A stretch of 64,000 nt of DNA from Cohnella algarum (GCF_016937515.1 NZ_JAFHKM010000002.1:5265001-5329000), one strand, 5' to 3'; shown: positions 25,518 to 34,368, numbered from the stretch's first letter. Translations and numbers: made by a program. The notes: generated from the sequence alone by a model not told the origin.

Positions 25518-27312
25518 CGCTTGATTCCTCCTGCGCGGGCAAAATAAGTTCGATCGACGTTCCCTCGCCTTCCGCCGAATCGATGCGGACCTCGAACAGC
25601 TCTCCGTAGTACAGCCGGCAGCGGGCCAAAACGTTGCCGAGGCCGATCTGTCCGCTGCGGCTCGCCAAAATCGTGTCCAGTTGCGCGGTAGCGGACTGCT
25701 CGAGCAGCTTCCGCCGCCGCTCCTCCGGCATTCCCGAGCCGTTGTCGGCGACCTTGAGCGTCAGCTTGCCTTCCGCGCGCCGGACGGAAATGGCCACGAC
25801 CGCGTCCGGTCGATGGAGGAAGCTGAATTTGACGGCATTTTCGATCAACGGCTGCAAAATGAATTTGACGATTTGAACCCGTTCCAAGCTCCCTTCCTCG
25901 TTCAGCCGAATGGCCAGCCGGTCGCCGAACCGGACCTGCAGGATCGTCATGTAGTATCGCGTGTATTTGATCTCTTCCTTCAGCGGAATAAGATCGTCGC
26001 TGATCTTCAGCGAAAACCGCATCATTTTGCCGAGCGATTCGATGACCTGCAAGGTGTCGTCCTCCCGCTTCTGCATCGTCAGACTGCTCATCAGCTCCAT
26101 CGTATTGAACAAAAAATGCGGATTGATCTGCATGAGCAGCGCTTTGTACTCGGCCTGCTGTCGCAGCAGTTTCAGCTCGAACTCCGTTTTGATGTGTTGC
26201 TGCAGCTGCACGACCGATTTGCGAAACGTCGTCGTCGCAAAGCCGACCTCGTTGCGAACGCCGTCCTCGGGCGGCAAGCGGCTCAGCGCGTTGTCGAAAT
26301 CGCCGCGCTGCACGTGGCGCATCGCCTGAACGAGGCGAGACAAAGGCTTCGTAATGCCGTGCGACAGCCAGGTCGCCAGAAGCAAGGAAAGGATGAGCAG
26401 CAAGGTCGCGATTAACAAAATCGTGCCGCGCAGCTTGAACAATTGGGCGTACAAATCCTGTTCCGACACGAAGCCGACCAGCATCCAGTTCGGATTGGTC
26501 AACTTCTTGTAAACGAGGATATCCGTATGGCCTCCGTCTTCCTCCAGGTAGACGACTCCTTGCGCGCCCCCTCCGCCGCGGATGCTTTCCATCTCCTCCA
26601 GCATGTCCGCCTCCGGCGCGTAGTCGTCCTGGGACAGCATCGGCTTTCCTTGCCGATCGAGCAAATAAATGGCTCCTCTTTCGCCGAGGTGAATGCGATC
26701 GAGCGGCTCCAGAAAATAATCCGCGTTCACGTTCACTTTCATAAAGCTGTTCGTGGTCGAAGGAAAAAACGAACCGATCGGCATGAGCATGCTGACGACC
26801 GGATTCGGGTTGTTGCTCCGCAGCTCGGCGGCATCCCGATGAGCCGGCACCCAATACTCGTCATTTTCGATAAAATTGAGAAACCAATTTTCCTTCAGGA
26901 ACGAAGCGTCGTTCACGATTTGATTCCCGCTGCCGATCCATGTGCCTTCCAGACGGTAGACCGTGACGGACGAAACGCTCGAATAACTGTTCGTCGTTCG
27001 CATCAAAAACTGGCTCATCTGATAGTTGGCCACGTTCTTTTCGGCCGGCGTCGAGGCCGGATCGGAAACGACGGCATCCCATTCTTTCGTGATGTCGCTG
27101 TTGAAGACGATGGATGCCAGATCGTAAATTTGCGTCTGCACCATATCGATATACGAACCATACTCGTCCATCTTCTCGAGCGCGGAAGATTCGATATAAG
27201 ACCGGATAATCGAGCGGGACTGATTAAAAAGCAAAACGGACAGCGTTCCGAAAGAGAGAACGAAAAGGAGGACGAAGATGGCGATCAGGCGGCTTCTGAG
27301 CGAGTAGAACAT
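25492..27312 (-). CDS. YesM-type sensor histidine kinase
   Basis: This 606-residue protein has a membrane segment near the N-terminus and a large extracellular sensing domain (about residues 35-290) with a Cache-like pattern. A second membrane segment (about 300-320) is followed by a HAMP region, the phospho-acceptor His in INPHFLFNT near residue 398, and a C-terminal ATPase domain with NAVKFSF and DNGSGMP. It starts the operon and partners the response regulator that overlaps its end. Confidence 0.9.
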   Translation of the reverse strand: MFYSLRSRLIAIFVLLFVLSFGTLSVLLFNQSRSIIRSYIESSALEKMDEYGSYIDMVQTQIYDLASIVFNSDITKEWDAVVSDPASTPAEKNVANYQMSQFLMRTTNSYSSVSSVTVYRLEGTWIGSGNQIVNDASFLKENWFLNFIENDEYWVPAHRDAAELRSNNPNPVVSMLMPIGSFFPSTTNSFMKVNVNADYFLEPLDRIHLGERGAIYLLDRQGKPMLSQDDYAPEADMLEEMESIRGGGGAQGVVYLEEDGGHTDILVYKKLTNPNWMLVGFVSEQDLYAQLFKLRGTILLIATLLLILSLLLATWLSHGITKPLSRLVQAMRHVQRGDFDNALSRLPPEDGVRNEVGFATTTFRKSVVQLQQHIKTEFELKLLRQQAEYKALLMQINPHFLFNTMELMSSLTMQKREDDTLQVIESLGKMMRFSLKISDDLIPLKEEIKYTRYYMTILQVRFGDRLAIRLNEEGSLERVQIVKFILQPLIENAVKFSFLHRPDAVVAISVRRAEGKLTLKVADNGSGMPEERRRKLLEQSATAQLDTILASRSGQIGLGNVLARCRLYYGELFEVRIDSAEGEGTSIELILPAQEESSDVSSDDRR

Positions 27313-27402
27313 GGCGTTTCCCTTCCCGGCGGCGCCGCCGGCTTGTTTGAATCCATTTTATGCCCTCGGTCGCGCCCGTTCAAGACTCGCGAAAAAAGAC
27401 CG

Positions 27403-27447
27403 TTGTATTCCGCCCGCGAACGGATATAATAATGATAATGATTATCG
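27403..27447 (+). promoter_or_regulatory. Promoter with a Fur box for the 39-residue protein
   Basis: TTGTAT (27403-27408), a 16-nt spacer and TATAAT (27425-27430) make a promoter. Immediately downstream TGATAATGATTATCG (27433-27447) matches the Bacillus Fur box TGATAATNATTATCA in 13 of 14 defined bases. It covers the expected transcription start, so the downstream gene should be repressed by Fur when iron is sufficient. Confidence 0.7.
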
Positions 27448-27478
27448 TTGTTTATTTCATGGACGAGGAGACGGTTTC

Positions 27479-27598
27479 ATGAGCTTGCTGTTGCCCCTTG
27501 CCACCGTTGCGCTGGTTGCCGTCGGCTCTTTCTGCCTGTTCATGGCGATCGAGCATGACCGGAAAACGGAACGATGGCTCGCCGACAAAAAAGCGTAG
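27479..27598 (+). CDS. 39-residue single-pass membrane protein under a Fur box
   Basis: The gene encodes 39 residues: MSLLLPLATVALVAVGSFCL forms a membrane segment, followed by a charged tail ending WLADKKA. GAGGAG lies 9 nt before the ATG, and a promoter with a Fur box is 32 nt further up. It stands alone and is convergent with pfeT. I do not recognise the family. The Fur box suggests a role in iron starvation, for example as a small regulator or stabiliser of an iron transporter or membrane enzyme. Confidence 0.6.
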   Translation: MSLLLPLATVALVAVGSFCLFMAIEHDRKTERWLADKKA

Positions 27599-27673
27599 GC
27601 CCGCCCCGATTCCGGGCGGACCTCCGAGCGTTCCCTGCTTTTGCCGTCTTGCCGCTTTCCGCGGCCTCTATCG

Positions 27674-29632
27674 TTAGTTCGCCTCTCCCTTGAACCGCAG
27701 CAAACGAAGCCCGTTCAGAATGACAAGAATCGTGCTCCCTTCATGTCCGACGACGCCGAGCGGAAGCGCTAGCTCCTGGAAGAAGTTGGCCGCAAGCAGC
27801 AGCGCGATGACCGCCAGCGCGAACGTCATATTTTGCTTGACGACGGTCAGCGTCCGCCTGCCCAACGCGATCGCGCCGGACAATTTCCGCAAATCGTTTT
27901 GCAGCAGCACGACGTTCGCCGTTTCGAGCGCCGCGTCGCTCCCGCCCGCTCCCATCGCGATGCCGACCGTCGCCGTCGCCAGCGCCGGCGCGTCGTTCAC
28001 GCCGTCGCCGACCATTGCCACATTGCCGTACGACTCTTTTAATTCCTTGATTTTGGCCGTTTTGTCTTCCGGCAGCAAATCGGCGAAAACCAGATCGATG
28101 CCGGCCTCCTTCGCGATCGCTTCGGCCGTCGCTTGCCGGTCGCCGGTCAGCATCGCGATTTTGACGCCCTGCCGTTTGAGCGCGGCAATCGCCGTTTTCG
28201 CCTCCGGCCGGATTTCATCCCTCAGCGCGATAATGCCTGCCGCCCCTAGCGAATGCTGAAGCACCGCGATCGTTTTGCCTTCCCGCTCCAGACGGCGAAT
28301 ATGCTCCAGCAGCGGCTCCGTGGCGAATCGTTCGTCCAGGTAGGCCGGCTTGCCGATTTTCCACGTTTCGCCAAGCAGCTCCGCCTTCAGTCCCCAGCCG
28401 GCCTCCGCTTGAAAGCCGGTCGGTCTCGTCAGCTCGAGGCCCCGCTCCTTGGCCGCCTCGACGATCGCCTTGGCCAGCGGATGCTCGGACAAGCTTTCCA
28501 ACGACGCCGCCGTTTGCAGCAGCTCGTTTTCATCGCCGTCCCGCAGCGCGATCAAATCCGTCACGACCGGCCGGCCCGCCGTCAGCGTGCCCGTTTTATC
28601 GAAAGCGACGACTTTCGTGCGCGCCAGATTTTCCAGATGGGCGCCGCCTTTGAACAGCAGGCCCTTTCTCGCGCTGCTGGAGATGGCCGACAAGACGGCC
28701 GGCATGATGGAGGCGACCAGGGCGCAGGGCGAAGCCACGACAAGGAACACCATCGCCTTGTACAACGACTGCTCCCAGGACCAGTTCAACAGCAACGGCG
28801 GCAGCGCGATCAAAAGCGCGCAAAGCAGAATGATCGCTCTTGCGTAGATGCGCTCGAAGCGTTCCATAAACAGCTGCGACACCGGCTTTTCGCTTTCCGC
28901 TTCCTGCACGAGACGCACGATCCGGGAAAACAGCGTCGCCTCCCCGGGCCGGGTCACTTCCACAACGAGCGCCCCCTGCCCGTTAAGCGTTCCGGCATAC
29001 ACCTCGTCGCCGGCTTCTTTGTCGGCGGGAATCGATTCTCCCGTAATCGATGCCTGATTGACGGCCGAGGCTCCCTCGCGGACGATGCCGTCGGCGGGAA
29101 TGCGTTCGCCCGGTCTGACGATGACGGCATCGCCGGCTTCGAGCTCTCCGACGCCGACCGTCGCCTCCGCCCCGCCGCGAATGACGACGGCCGTTTCCGG
29201 CTTTAATTTCATCAGCGACGAAATATCCCGGCGGCTCCGGTCCATCGTGTACGTCTCCAGCGCTCCGCTCAGCGAAAAAATGAAGATAAGCACCGCCCCT
29301 TCTGTCCAATAGCCGATGCCGGCCGCTCCGATCGCGGCGACGATCATGAGCAGGTTGACGTCCAGATCGCGCTCGTAGACAAGCGTTTGAAGCCCTTCCT
29401 TCGCTTTCGCGAATCCGCCTACGGCGAAGGCGAGGCAGTACAGCGCCACGGCCGCGCCATGCGACACCCCGTCGAGCGACCAGGCGACCGCGATCAGCAA
29501 GCCGCTGGCCAGCGCCGCGATCCCTTCCCCGTATCGTCCAAAAACGGCCGCGGCCGAATGGCGCACCGATTTCGTTTGCCGCAGCCCGCTTCGTTCCGCG
29601 TATTCTTTCGTTGCCTGTGTCGATGTAACCAT
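27674..29632 (-). CDS. pfeT: PfeT/ZosA-type P1B-4 metal efflux ATPase
   Basis: This 652-residue P-type ATPase has the phosphorylation motif DKTGTLTAGRP (Asp near residue 344), TGES, GDGVNDAPAL and the membrane motif SPCALVAS of the P1B-4 group. No N-terminal metal-binding domain is present. In Bacillus subtilis the PerR-controlled PfeT (formerly ZosA) exports ferrous iron. Here a PerR box overlaps the promoter at 29755-29769, which supports this identification over a Cd/Zn exporter such as CadA. The start at 29632 is chosen over 29713 because GGGAGGG precedes it. Confidence 0.85.
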   Translation of the reverse strand: MVTSTQATKEYAERSGLRQTKSVRHSAAAVFGRYGEGIAALASGLLIAVAWSLDGVSHGAAVALYCLAFAVGGFAKAKEGLQTLVYERDLDVNLLMIVAAIGAAGIGYWTEGAVLIFIFSLSGALETYTMDRSRRDISSLMKLKPETAVVIRGGAEATVGVGELEAGDAVIVRPGERIPADGIVREGASAVNQASITGESIPADKEAGDEVYAGTLNGQGALVVEVTRPGEATLFSRIVRLVQEAESEKPVSQLFMERFERIYARAIILLCALLIALPPLLLNWSWEQSLYKAMVFLVVASPCALVASIMPAVLSAISSSARKGLLFKGGAHLENLARTKVVAFDKTGTLTAGRPVVTDLIALRDGDENELLQTAASLESLSEHPLAKAIVEAAKERGLELTRPTGFQAEAGWGLKAELLGETWKIGKPAYLDERFATEPLLEHIRRLEREGKTIAVLQHSLGAAGIIALRDEIRPEAKTAIAALKRQGVKIAMLTGDRQATAEAIAKEAGIDLVFADLLPEDKTAKIKELKESYGNVAMVGDGVNDAPALATATVGIAMGAGGSDAALETANVVLLQNDLRKLSGAIALGRRTLTVVKQNMTFALAVIALLLAANFFQELALPLGVVGHEGSTILVILNGLRLLRFKGEAN

Positions 29633-29684
29633 GCCGTTTCCCTCCCGTTGAGAATGAGTTCCATTATTGAGGCCCTTAAAATGC

Positions 29685-29716
29685 CGAATGCTGCTCCGGC
29701 GAGGGAGCAGCATTCG
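29685..29716 (-). other. 13-bp hairpin in the pfeT leader
   Basis: CGAATGCTGCTCC (29685-29697) and its perfect complement (29704-29716) form a 13-bp stem with a 6-nt loop, about 50 nt before the pfeT start. No T-run follows. It may stabilise the mRNA or take part in post-transcriptional control. Confidence 0.5.
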
Positions 29717-29732
29717 AAAATAGAACCTATGG

Positions 29733-29750
29733 AGAAGCGTATCCGCTTCT
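29733..29750 (-). other. 7-bp hairpin at the predicted 5' end of the pfeT mRNA
   Basis: AGAAGCG and CGCTTCT flank a TATC loop right after the predicted transcription start. A 5'-end stem of this kind usually protects mRNA. Confidence 0.4.
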
Positions 29751-29754
29751 TTAT

Positions 29755-29791
29755 TTAGAATTATTATAATTTAGTATTTAATAAAAGTAAA
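29755..29791 (-). promoter_or_regulatory. PerR-box promoter of pfeT
   Basis: On the minus strand, TTTACT (29786-29791), a 17-nt spacer and a perfect TATAAT (29763-29768). TTATAATAATTCTAA (29755-29769, minus strand) matches the PerR box TTATAATNATTATAA in 13 of 14 defined bases and overlaps the -10 element. Repression by PerR, relieved by peroxide or excess iron, is expected. Confidence 0.7.
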
Positions 29792-29837
29792 TGGGTCCCC
29801 GAAAATCTAGGCGCCGGCTCGACGGTTCTTTTTTCGT

Positions 29838-30206
29838 TCAACCCTGAACGACAGCCGCGATCAGCAGGATCCAGCCCGCAATAAACGAAAGACCCCCGAT
29901 CGGCGTGATCGCGCCGAGCTTCTTGACGCCGGTGAGGCTCATCGCGTAAAGGCTGCCGCTGAACAGCACGATGCCGGCGAACAGAAGCCAACCCGACGTC
30001 AAAACAAGATCGCTCTCGATCATTCCGCCCGAGAGAACGCCGATGAGCAGCAGCCCGAGCCCATGGGCGATGTGGTACTGCACGCCGATCTGATAAATCG
30101 CCAGCATTTCCGGCGACAGCCTTTTTTTCAGCGCATGCCCGCCGAACGCTCCGAGAATAACCGCCAGCGCCATCATGATTCCGCCAAGCAGCAATAACGT
30201 TTGCAT
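29838..30206 (-). CDS. DUF423-family (YwdK-like) small membrane protein
   Basis: This protein of about 122 residues has four hydrophobic segments and the DUF423 signature GAFGGHALKKRLSP, followed by YQIGVQYHIAHGLGLL. The function of the family is unknown. The start at 30206 has GGGGGAGG 8 nt upstream; a longer start at 30263 would overlap aspA. It follows aspA by 20 nt and is likely cotranscribed with it. Confidence 0.82.
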   Translation of the reverse strand: MQTLLLLGGIMMALAVILGAFGGHALKKRLSPEMLAIYQIGVQYHIAHGLGLLLIGVLSGGMIESDLVLTSGWLLFAGIVLFSGSLYAMSLTGVKKLGAITPIGGLSFIAGWILLIAAVVQG

Positions 30207-30226
30207 CAATAAATCCTCCCCCGCTT

Positions 30227-31657
30227 TTACTCGCTTCGCCCGCCGCCCCCGTCCAGCAGCCATTCGCCGGCAATGCCCGGCGTCGTCATTTGGACGGGAT
30301 CCAGGATGATGTCGATCTCCTCTTTGGTCAACAGATGCCGCTCCAAAATAATGTCCTGCACCCTCATGCCGGTTTTGATCGCTTCCTTCACGATTCCCGC
30401 CGCCACTTCATAGCCCAGATGCGGATTTAACGCCGTGACGATGCCGAAGCTGTCATGCACGTATCGCTCGCAGCGCTCGCGGTTTGCTTCCATTCCCTCG
30501 AGCGCGAAGCGAATGAACACGTCGACCGCGTTTCGCAAAATTTTGAGCGATTGCAGCAAATTGAAGGCAAGCACCGGCCCCATCACGTTCAGTTCGAACT
30601 GGCCCGCTTCCGAGGCGAGGCAAATCGTATGATCGTTGCCGATAATTTGAAAAGCGGCCTGGTTCACGACCTCGGCCATGACCGGATTGACCTTGCCCGG
30701 CATGATCGAGGAGCCCGGCTGCCTAGCCGGAAGCTGGATTTCGCTTAAGCCCGTCCGCGGGCCCGAAGCCATCAGCCGCAGGTCGTTGCATATTTTCGAA
30801 AGATTGACGGCGCAAACCTTCAACGAAGCCGACAACTCCGTGTAAGCATCCGTATTTTGCGTCGCGTCCATCAAATCGTCGGCGGCCTTCACCGGGACGC
30901 CCAGCTCTTCGGCCAACAGCCGCACCACTTCGCTTATGTATTCCGGCTTCGCGTTGAGTCCGGTGCCGACCGCCGTCGCCCCCATATTAACGGCGAGCAG
31001 CGTATCCGCCGAACGTCCGATTCGCCCGATGTCCCGTCCGATTACGGCCGCGTAAGCTCCGAACTGCTGTCCCATGCGGATCGGCACGGCATCCTGCAGA
31101 TGCGTCCTCCCCATTTTAATGACGTCATTGAATGCAATCGCTTTATCGCCGAACGCGTTCCGCAACTGTCGGAGCGTATCCAGCAATTCCTGCGTCAGCC
31201 GGTAAGCCGAAAGCCGAATCGCGGTCGGAATGGCATCGTTCGTCGATTGGGACATATTGACGTGATTGTTCGGACTGCAGTAAAAATATTCGCCCTTCGA
31301 ACGGCCGAGCAGCTCCAGCGCCCGATTGGCCAGCACCTCGTTCATGTTCATATTGATGGACGTGCCCGCCCCGCCTTGAATCGAATCCACGATGAACTGA
31401 TCCGCCAAACCGCCTTGCGCCACTTCGTCCGCCGCTTTGACGATCGCCTCGGCAATCGGCTCGCGCAGCATATGCGTCGAAGCGTTCGCTTTCGCGGCCG
31501 CTTTTTTGACGAGCGCAAGCGTTCGGATCAGCTCGGGATGGACCGGAACGCCGGTAATCGGGAAATTTTCGACCGCCCGCAGCGTTTGAATGCCGTAATA
31601 TGCGGACTGGGGGACGCTTTTCTCCCCGAGGAAATCCTTTTCGATCCGAAATTCCAA
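30227..31657 (-). CDS. aspA: Aspartate ammonia-lyase
   Basis: This 476-residue protein has the aspartase/fumarase superfamily signature GSSIMPGKVNP around residues 315-325, the N-terminal SVPQSAYYGIQTLRA and the QGGAGTSINMNMNEV segment typical of aspartase. It converts L-aspartate to fumarate and ammonia in the cytoplasm. Fumarase C has SxxMPGKVNPTQ, whereas NPVMAEVVNQ here favours AspA. There is no asparaginase gene beside it. Confidence 0.9.
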   Translation of the reverse strand: MEFRIEKDFLGEKSVPQSAYYGIQTLRAVENFPITGVPVHPELIRTLALVKKAAAKANASTHMLREPIAEAIVKAADEVAQGGLADQFIVDSIQGGAGTSINMNMNEVLANRALELLGRSKGEYFYCSPNNHVNMSQSTNDAIPTAIRLSAYRLTQELLDTLRQLRNAFGDKAIAFNDVIKMGRTHLQDAVPIRMGQQFGAYAAVIGRDIGRIGRSADTLLAVNMGATAVGTGLNAKPEYISEVVRLLAEELGVPVKAADDLMDATQNTDAYTELSASLKVCAVNLSKICNDLRLMASGPRTGLSEIQLPARQPGSSIMPGKVNPVMAEVVNQAAFQIIGNDHTICLASEAGQFELNVMGPVLAFNLLQSLKILRNAVDVFIRFALEGMEANRERCERYVHDSFGIVTALNPHLGYEVAAGIVKEAIKTGMRVQDIILERHLLTKEEIDIILDPVQMTTPGIAGEWLLDGGGGRSE

Positions 31658-31803
31658 TGCCAGTTCCTCCTCAATCGGTCAGATCGGTCAACTCCATAAG
31701 TCCCGTCCCGTATATTATACCCGACGCGGATTCGAGTTGAACGGATTTCTTCCGTTTTCTTCCCTGTCGGGCGGAATAACATCGAAAAATGGAAAAAATC
31801 GCC

Positions 31804-31819
31804 GCTTCACGTGAAACAA
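31804..31819. other. parS-like ParB/Spo0J binding site
   Basis: CGCTTCACGTGAAACA matches the Firmicute parS consensus TGTTTCACGTGAAACA in 14 of 16 positions, including the 13 central and right-hand bases. It lies in the 250-bp gap between aspA and copZ. Confidence 0.55.
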
Positions 31820-31853
31820 TGCTCTCGGATTTTCATTTGCGCTTGCCGAAGCA

Positions 31854-31892
31854 AAAAGGCCGCCCCTGCCTTGTCGGCGAAAGGACAGCCTC
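31854..31892 (-). terminator. Intrinsic terminator after copZ
   Basis: AGGCTGTCC pairs with GGGGCGGCCT (two G-U pairs) and is followed by TTTTT on the minus strand. Confidence 0.65.
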
Positions 31893-31907
31893 TTGAAAGG
31901 ACTTCGC

Positions 31908-32108
31908 TTATACGACGTCGTAGCCCTGATCTTCGATCGCGTTCTTGATCGCATCAAGCGATACTTTCACTTCGTCGAAGTCGACGGCGACGGAATGGGC
32001 CGCCAAGTCGACTTTTGCACTGGCGCCAAGCTTTTTGACGGCGCCCTCGACCGCATTGACGCAGTGGGAGCAGGACATGCCTTCTACTTTCAACGTAACG
32101 CTGGACAT
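31908..32108 (-). CDS. copZ: Copper chaperone CopZ-like heavy-metal-associated protein
   Basis: This 66-residue heavy-metal-associated domain has the metal-binding motif GMSCSHC at residues 10-16 and the ferredoxin-like beta-alpha-beta pattern. CopZ carries Cu(I) to CopA and to the repressor CsoR. A GGAGG site precedes the start. The promoter upstream carries a CsoR-type operator. Neither copA nor csoR is in this window, so this is a detached copZ. Confidence 0.88.
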   Translation of the reverse strand: MSSVTLKVEGMSCSHCVNAVEGAVKKLGASAKVDLAAHSVAVDFDEVKVSLDAIKNAIEDQGYDVV

Positions 32109-32205
32109 CGGGAATGCCTCCTTTATTTTAGCGATTTCTGAACGGTAAATCCTACTTGCCGGGACCTATAATCCCGCGGATTCGCCCTAGCTCTTTTACT
32201 TTAAT

Positions 32206-32227
32206 ATACCCCCTGGGGGTATGTCAA
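32206..32227 (-). promoter_or_regulatory. CsoR-type operator in the copZ promoter
   Basis: ATACCCCCTGGGGGTAT (32206-32222), a palindrome with 8-base arms, matches CsoR operators. It abuts TTGACA on the minus strand (32222-32227) and lies in the spacer of the promoter, so copper-free CsoR would block transcription. Confidence 0.7.
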
Positions 32228-32233
32228 GCAAGT

Positions 32234-33550
32234 TTAATCCCTTTCGTAAATCGACCCCGAACGGCTCGCGTAAAACTCCGAATAAACCTTCTCGGCGTAG
32301 GCGTCCGTCATCCCGGCTATGTAGTCGGCGGCAAGACGTTCCCACGGCCAATGTTCCCGGTGCTGCTCGTAGCTTTCCAGCCAATCGGGGGGAATAATCA
32401 ATTTGCCCGTTTCAAAATCCTTGAAGCTGTCCCACAGCCTTCGGATCATAATATCGCTCCGCTTATGCAGCCTTTGAACGCGAAAATCTTTAATCAACGT
32501 CACCCAGGCGAGTTTTTTCAAAATTTCCATCGTCCGGAGCAGCTCGAGGTCCTCTTGCCCTTCGCGGACGAACGTGACCCGCTTCCATCCGGTGGCCGGA
32601 TCGTCGATGATGCCGACCTGGTTCGCGAACTTCCGCACCCAGCGGGCTTTCATTTCCCGGCGCGTGCGCGACGGCTCGCGTCCCAGCTCCACGAAGATTT
32701 GCTCCCATTGCAGCCAGTATTGGTTCAGCACCCGCTTCACCATATCGGTCAAATCGACTTGCTCCCAGAACATGCCGGAATTTCCCCGGTCTTCGACGAT
32801 TTCCTGCGTTACGGCCGCAACCAGCTTGTCATCCTCGAACAGATGGCGGTTCATCGGAATTTTGCCGGCCCGGATGCCGTCCTCCAGATCGTGCGTGGAA
32901 TAGGCGATGTCGTCGCACAAATCCATGAGCTGGGCTTCCAGCGTCGCGACTCCGACGGGCATCTCCCATAAGTCCCGCAAATACCCGATGCCTTCCCATT
33001 CCGACTTGTAAACCCCTTTAATGCGGCCGGGTTCGTCGATGCAGAACGGGTATTTGTTGATGCCGAGCAGCACCGACGCGGTCAAATCAAGCCCGCTGTC
33101 GCTGCCCGCCCGCTTCTCCAAAAACATGAGAATGCGGTAATTTTGCGCGTTCCCTTCGTATTTGAGGCCGTGCTCTTGCATCAGGACGTCGTTCAAAATT
33201 TCCTCGCCCTTGTGGCCGAACGGCGGATGTCCCAAATCGTGCGCGAGCGCGGCGCACTCCACCACCTCAGGGTCAAGCATGAGGCCTGGATGCTCCTTTT
33301 TCGCCAAAAAGGGATAGCTTTTGCCCAGTCTCCTTGCCACTTCGCGGGCGATTTGCGATACTTCGAGCGAATGGGTCAGCCTCGTGCGGTAGTAATCTCC
33401 CGAACCCGCTCCGAACACCTGCGACTTGCCCTGCAGCCGCCGGAACGCGGGAGATTGGACAAGCCTCGCGTAATCCTTTTCATATTCGTCCCGGTCATCG
33501 CCGGAATGGATGTTTTCCGTGTCGAACAACCTTAGCTTGCGAACGTTCAT
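32234..33550 (-). CDS. dgt: HD-domain dGTPase-like triphosphohydrolase
   Basis: This 438-residue protein contains the HD motif HDLGHPPFGHKGEE, the preceding RLTHSLEVSQIAREVARRLG and the QVFGAGSGDYYRTR segment seen in deoxyguanosinetriphosphate triphosphohydrolases, which cut dNTPs to deoxynucleoside and triphosphate. The start at 33550 has GAGGTGGG upstream; an ATG five codons earlier lacks a site. A cluster of acidic residues (LMDLCDDIAYSTHDLEDG) completes the metal site. Confidence 0.85.
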   Translation of the reverse strand: MNVRKLRLFDTENIHSGDDRDEYEKDYARLVQSPAFRRLQGKSQVFGAGSGDYYRTRLTHSLEVSQIAREVARRLGKSYPFLAKKEHPGLMLDPEVVECAALAHDLGHPPFGHKGEEILNDVLMQEHGLKYEGNAQNYRILMFLEKRAGSDSGLDLTASVLLGINKYPFCIDEPGRIKGVYKSEWEGIGYLRDLWEMPVGVATLEAQLMDLCDDIAYSTHDLEDGIRAGKIPMNRHLFEDDKLVAAVTQEIVEDRGNSGMFWEQVDLTDMVKRVLNQYWLQWEQIFVELGREPSRTRREMKARWVRKFANQVGIIDDPATGWKRVTFVREGQEDLELLRTMEILKKLAWVTLIKDFRVQRLHKRSDIMIRRLWDSFKDFETGKLIIPPDWLESYEQHREHWPWERLAADYIAGMTDAYAEKVYSEFYASRSGSIYERD

Positions 33551-33613
33551 GTTCGCCCACCTCATCTCTTGCTGTTTCTCATATTGTATCTATTTTAACG
33601 AGAAGTTGTCATC

Positions 33614-34084
33614 GTGTCAGGCTTCCTCACAAAAAAATGTGTTCTCTCCGGCAGCGGCTTCCCGCCTCATCTCGGTCCGATATCCCTTTCGCTCAGACGC
33701 ATACGCTTTGCTATTGAGCACATCGATGAAAACGCGAAGAAAATCCGCGACACGGAATTCAACCGCAAAGCGTTCAAGCGATTGCGGCCGGTTTTCGGAG
33801 CAGCTTCAAAATGGCTTGCTGCCGTATTCGGAGGGATCGGCAGCAAGCAACTGCAAGCGTATTTGGAGCATTTTTTCTCCAAGTGGAACCGGCGCGGGAA
33901 GCCGTTATTTTTCGAGTTGCTAGGCGACTGTGCCTCCAAATCCACGATTATGTATGACTTATACCGGACATATTGCAACTTTTTAGGGATATTCGGATTT
34001 TATGGCAGATCTCGCCTTTGTCATCGTGACTCTAAATCGGAATTCGAAGCATCCATCCATTTTTCCCCCCACTTGCGCATTTGA
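33614..34084 (+). pseudogene. Probable transposase C-terminal remnant (IS1595-like)
   Basis: A reading frame of 156 codons contains GIGSKQLQAYLEHFFSKWNR followed by Arg and FFELLGDC, a pattern seen in the C-terminal part of IS1595/IS1016-type transposases. The N-terminal catalytic part is missing, and no inverted repeats are visible. The lower GC content than neighbouring genes fits acquired DNA. Its last 64 bases overlap the HxlR gene, so the real remnant probably ends near 33950. Identification is tentative. Confidence 0.4.
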
Positions 34085-34368
34085 AGGAGTATTGACCTGT
34101 ACTCTTTTCCTTTTTCGGTCAAAGAGTATTCTACGCTTACAGGGATTGTCGGAATAACTTGACGATTTACGATCTTATGATGCTCCAAATGTCGCAGGAT
34201 ATCTGTTAAAGATTTGATGCTGATGTTGCCCAAATTTCTACGCAACTGATTGAAACGCTGCGAACCGTAATATAAGTGAGATATAACTCCAAACGCCCAT
34301 TTGCTGCCTATAACTCTCAACGCTTCGTTTACGGCAAGGAGACATTTTTGTTCATCGTTTCGATTCAA
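34021..34368 (-). CDS. HxlR-family winged-helix regulator
   Basis: This 115-residue protein has the HxlR pattern: LRVIGSKWAFGVISHLYYGS, FNQLRRNLGNISIKSLTDIL and VEYSLTEKGKE. HxlR proteins answer to electrophiles or aldehydes through an N-terminal Cys; here one Cys is seen at residue 9 (QKCLLA). It is divergent from the remnant of an NmrA-like oxidoreductase gene at 34402-34603, its likely former target. The usual conserved N-terminus is present. Confidence 0.8.
   Translation of the reverse strand: MNRNDEQKCLLAVNEALRVIGSKWAFGVISHLYYGSQRFNQLRRNLGNISIKSLTDILRHLEHHKIVNRQVIPTIPVSVEYSLTEKGKEYRSILLQMRKWGEKWMDASNSDLESR

Noticed and set aside
29685..29716. Intrinsic terminator upstream of pfeT
   Set aside because: No T-run follows the stem on either strand.
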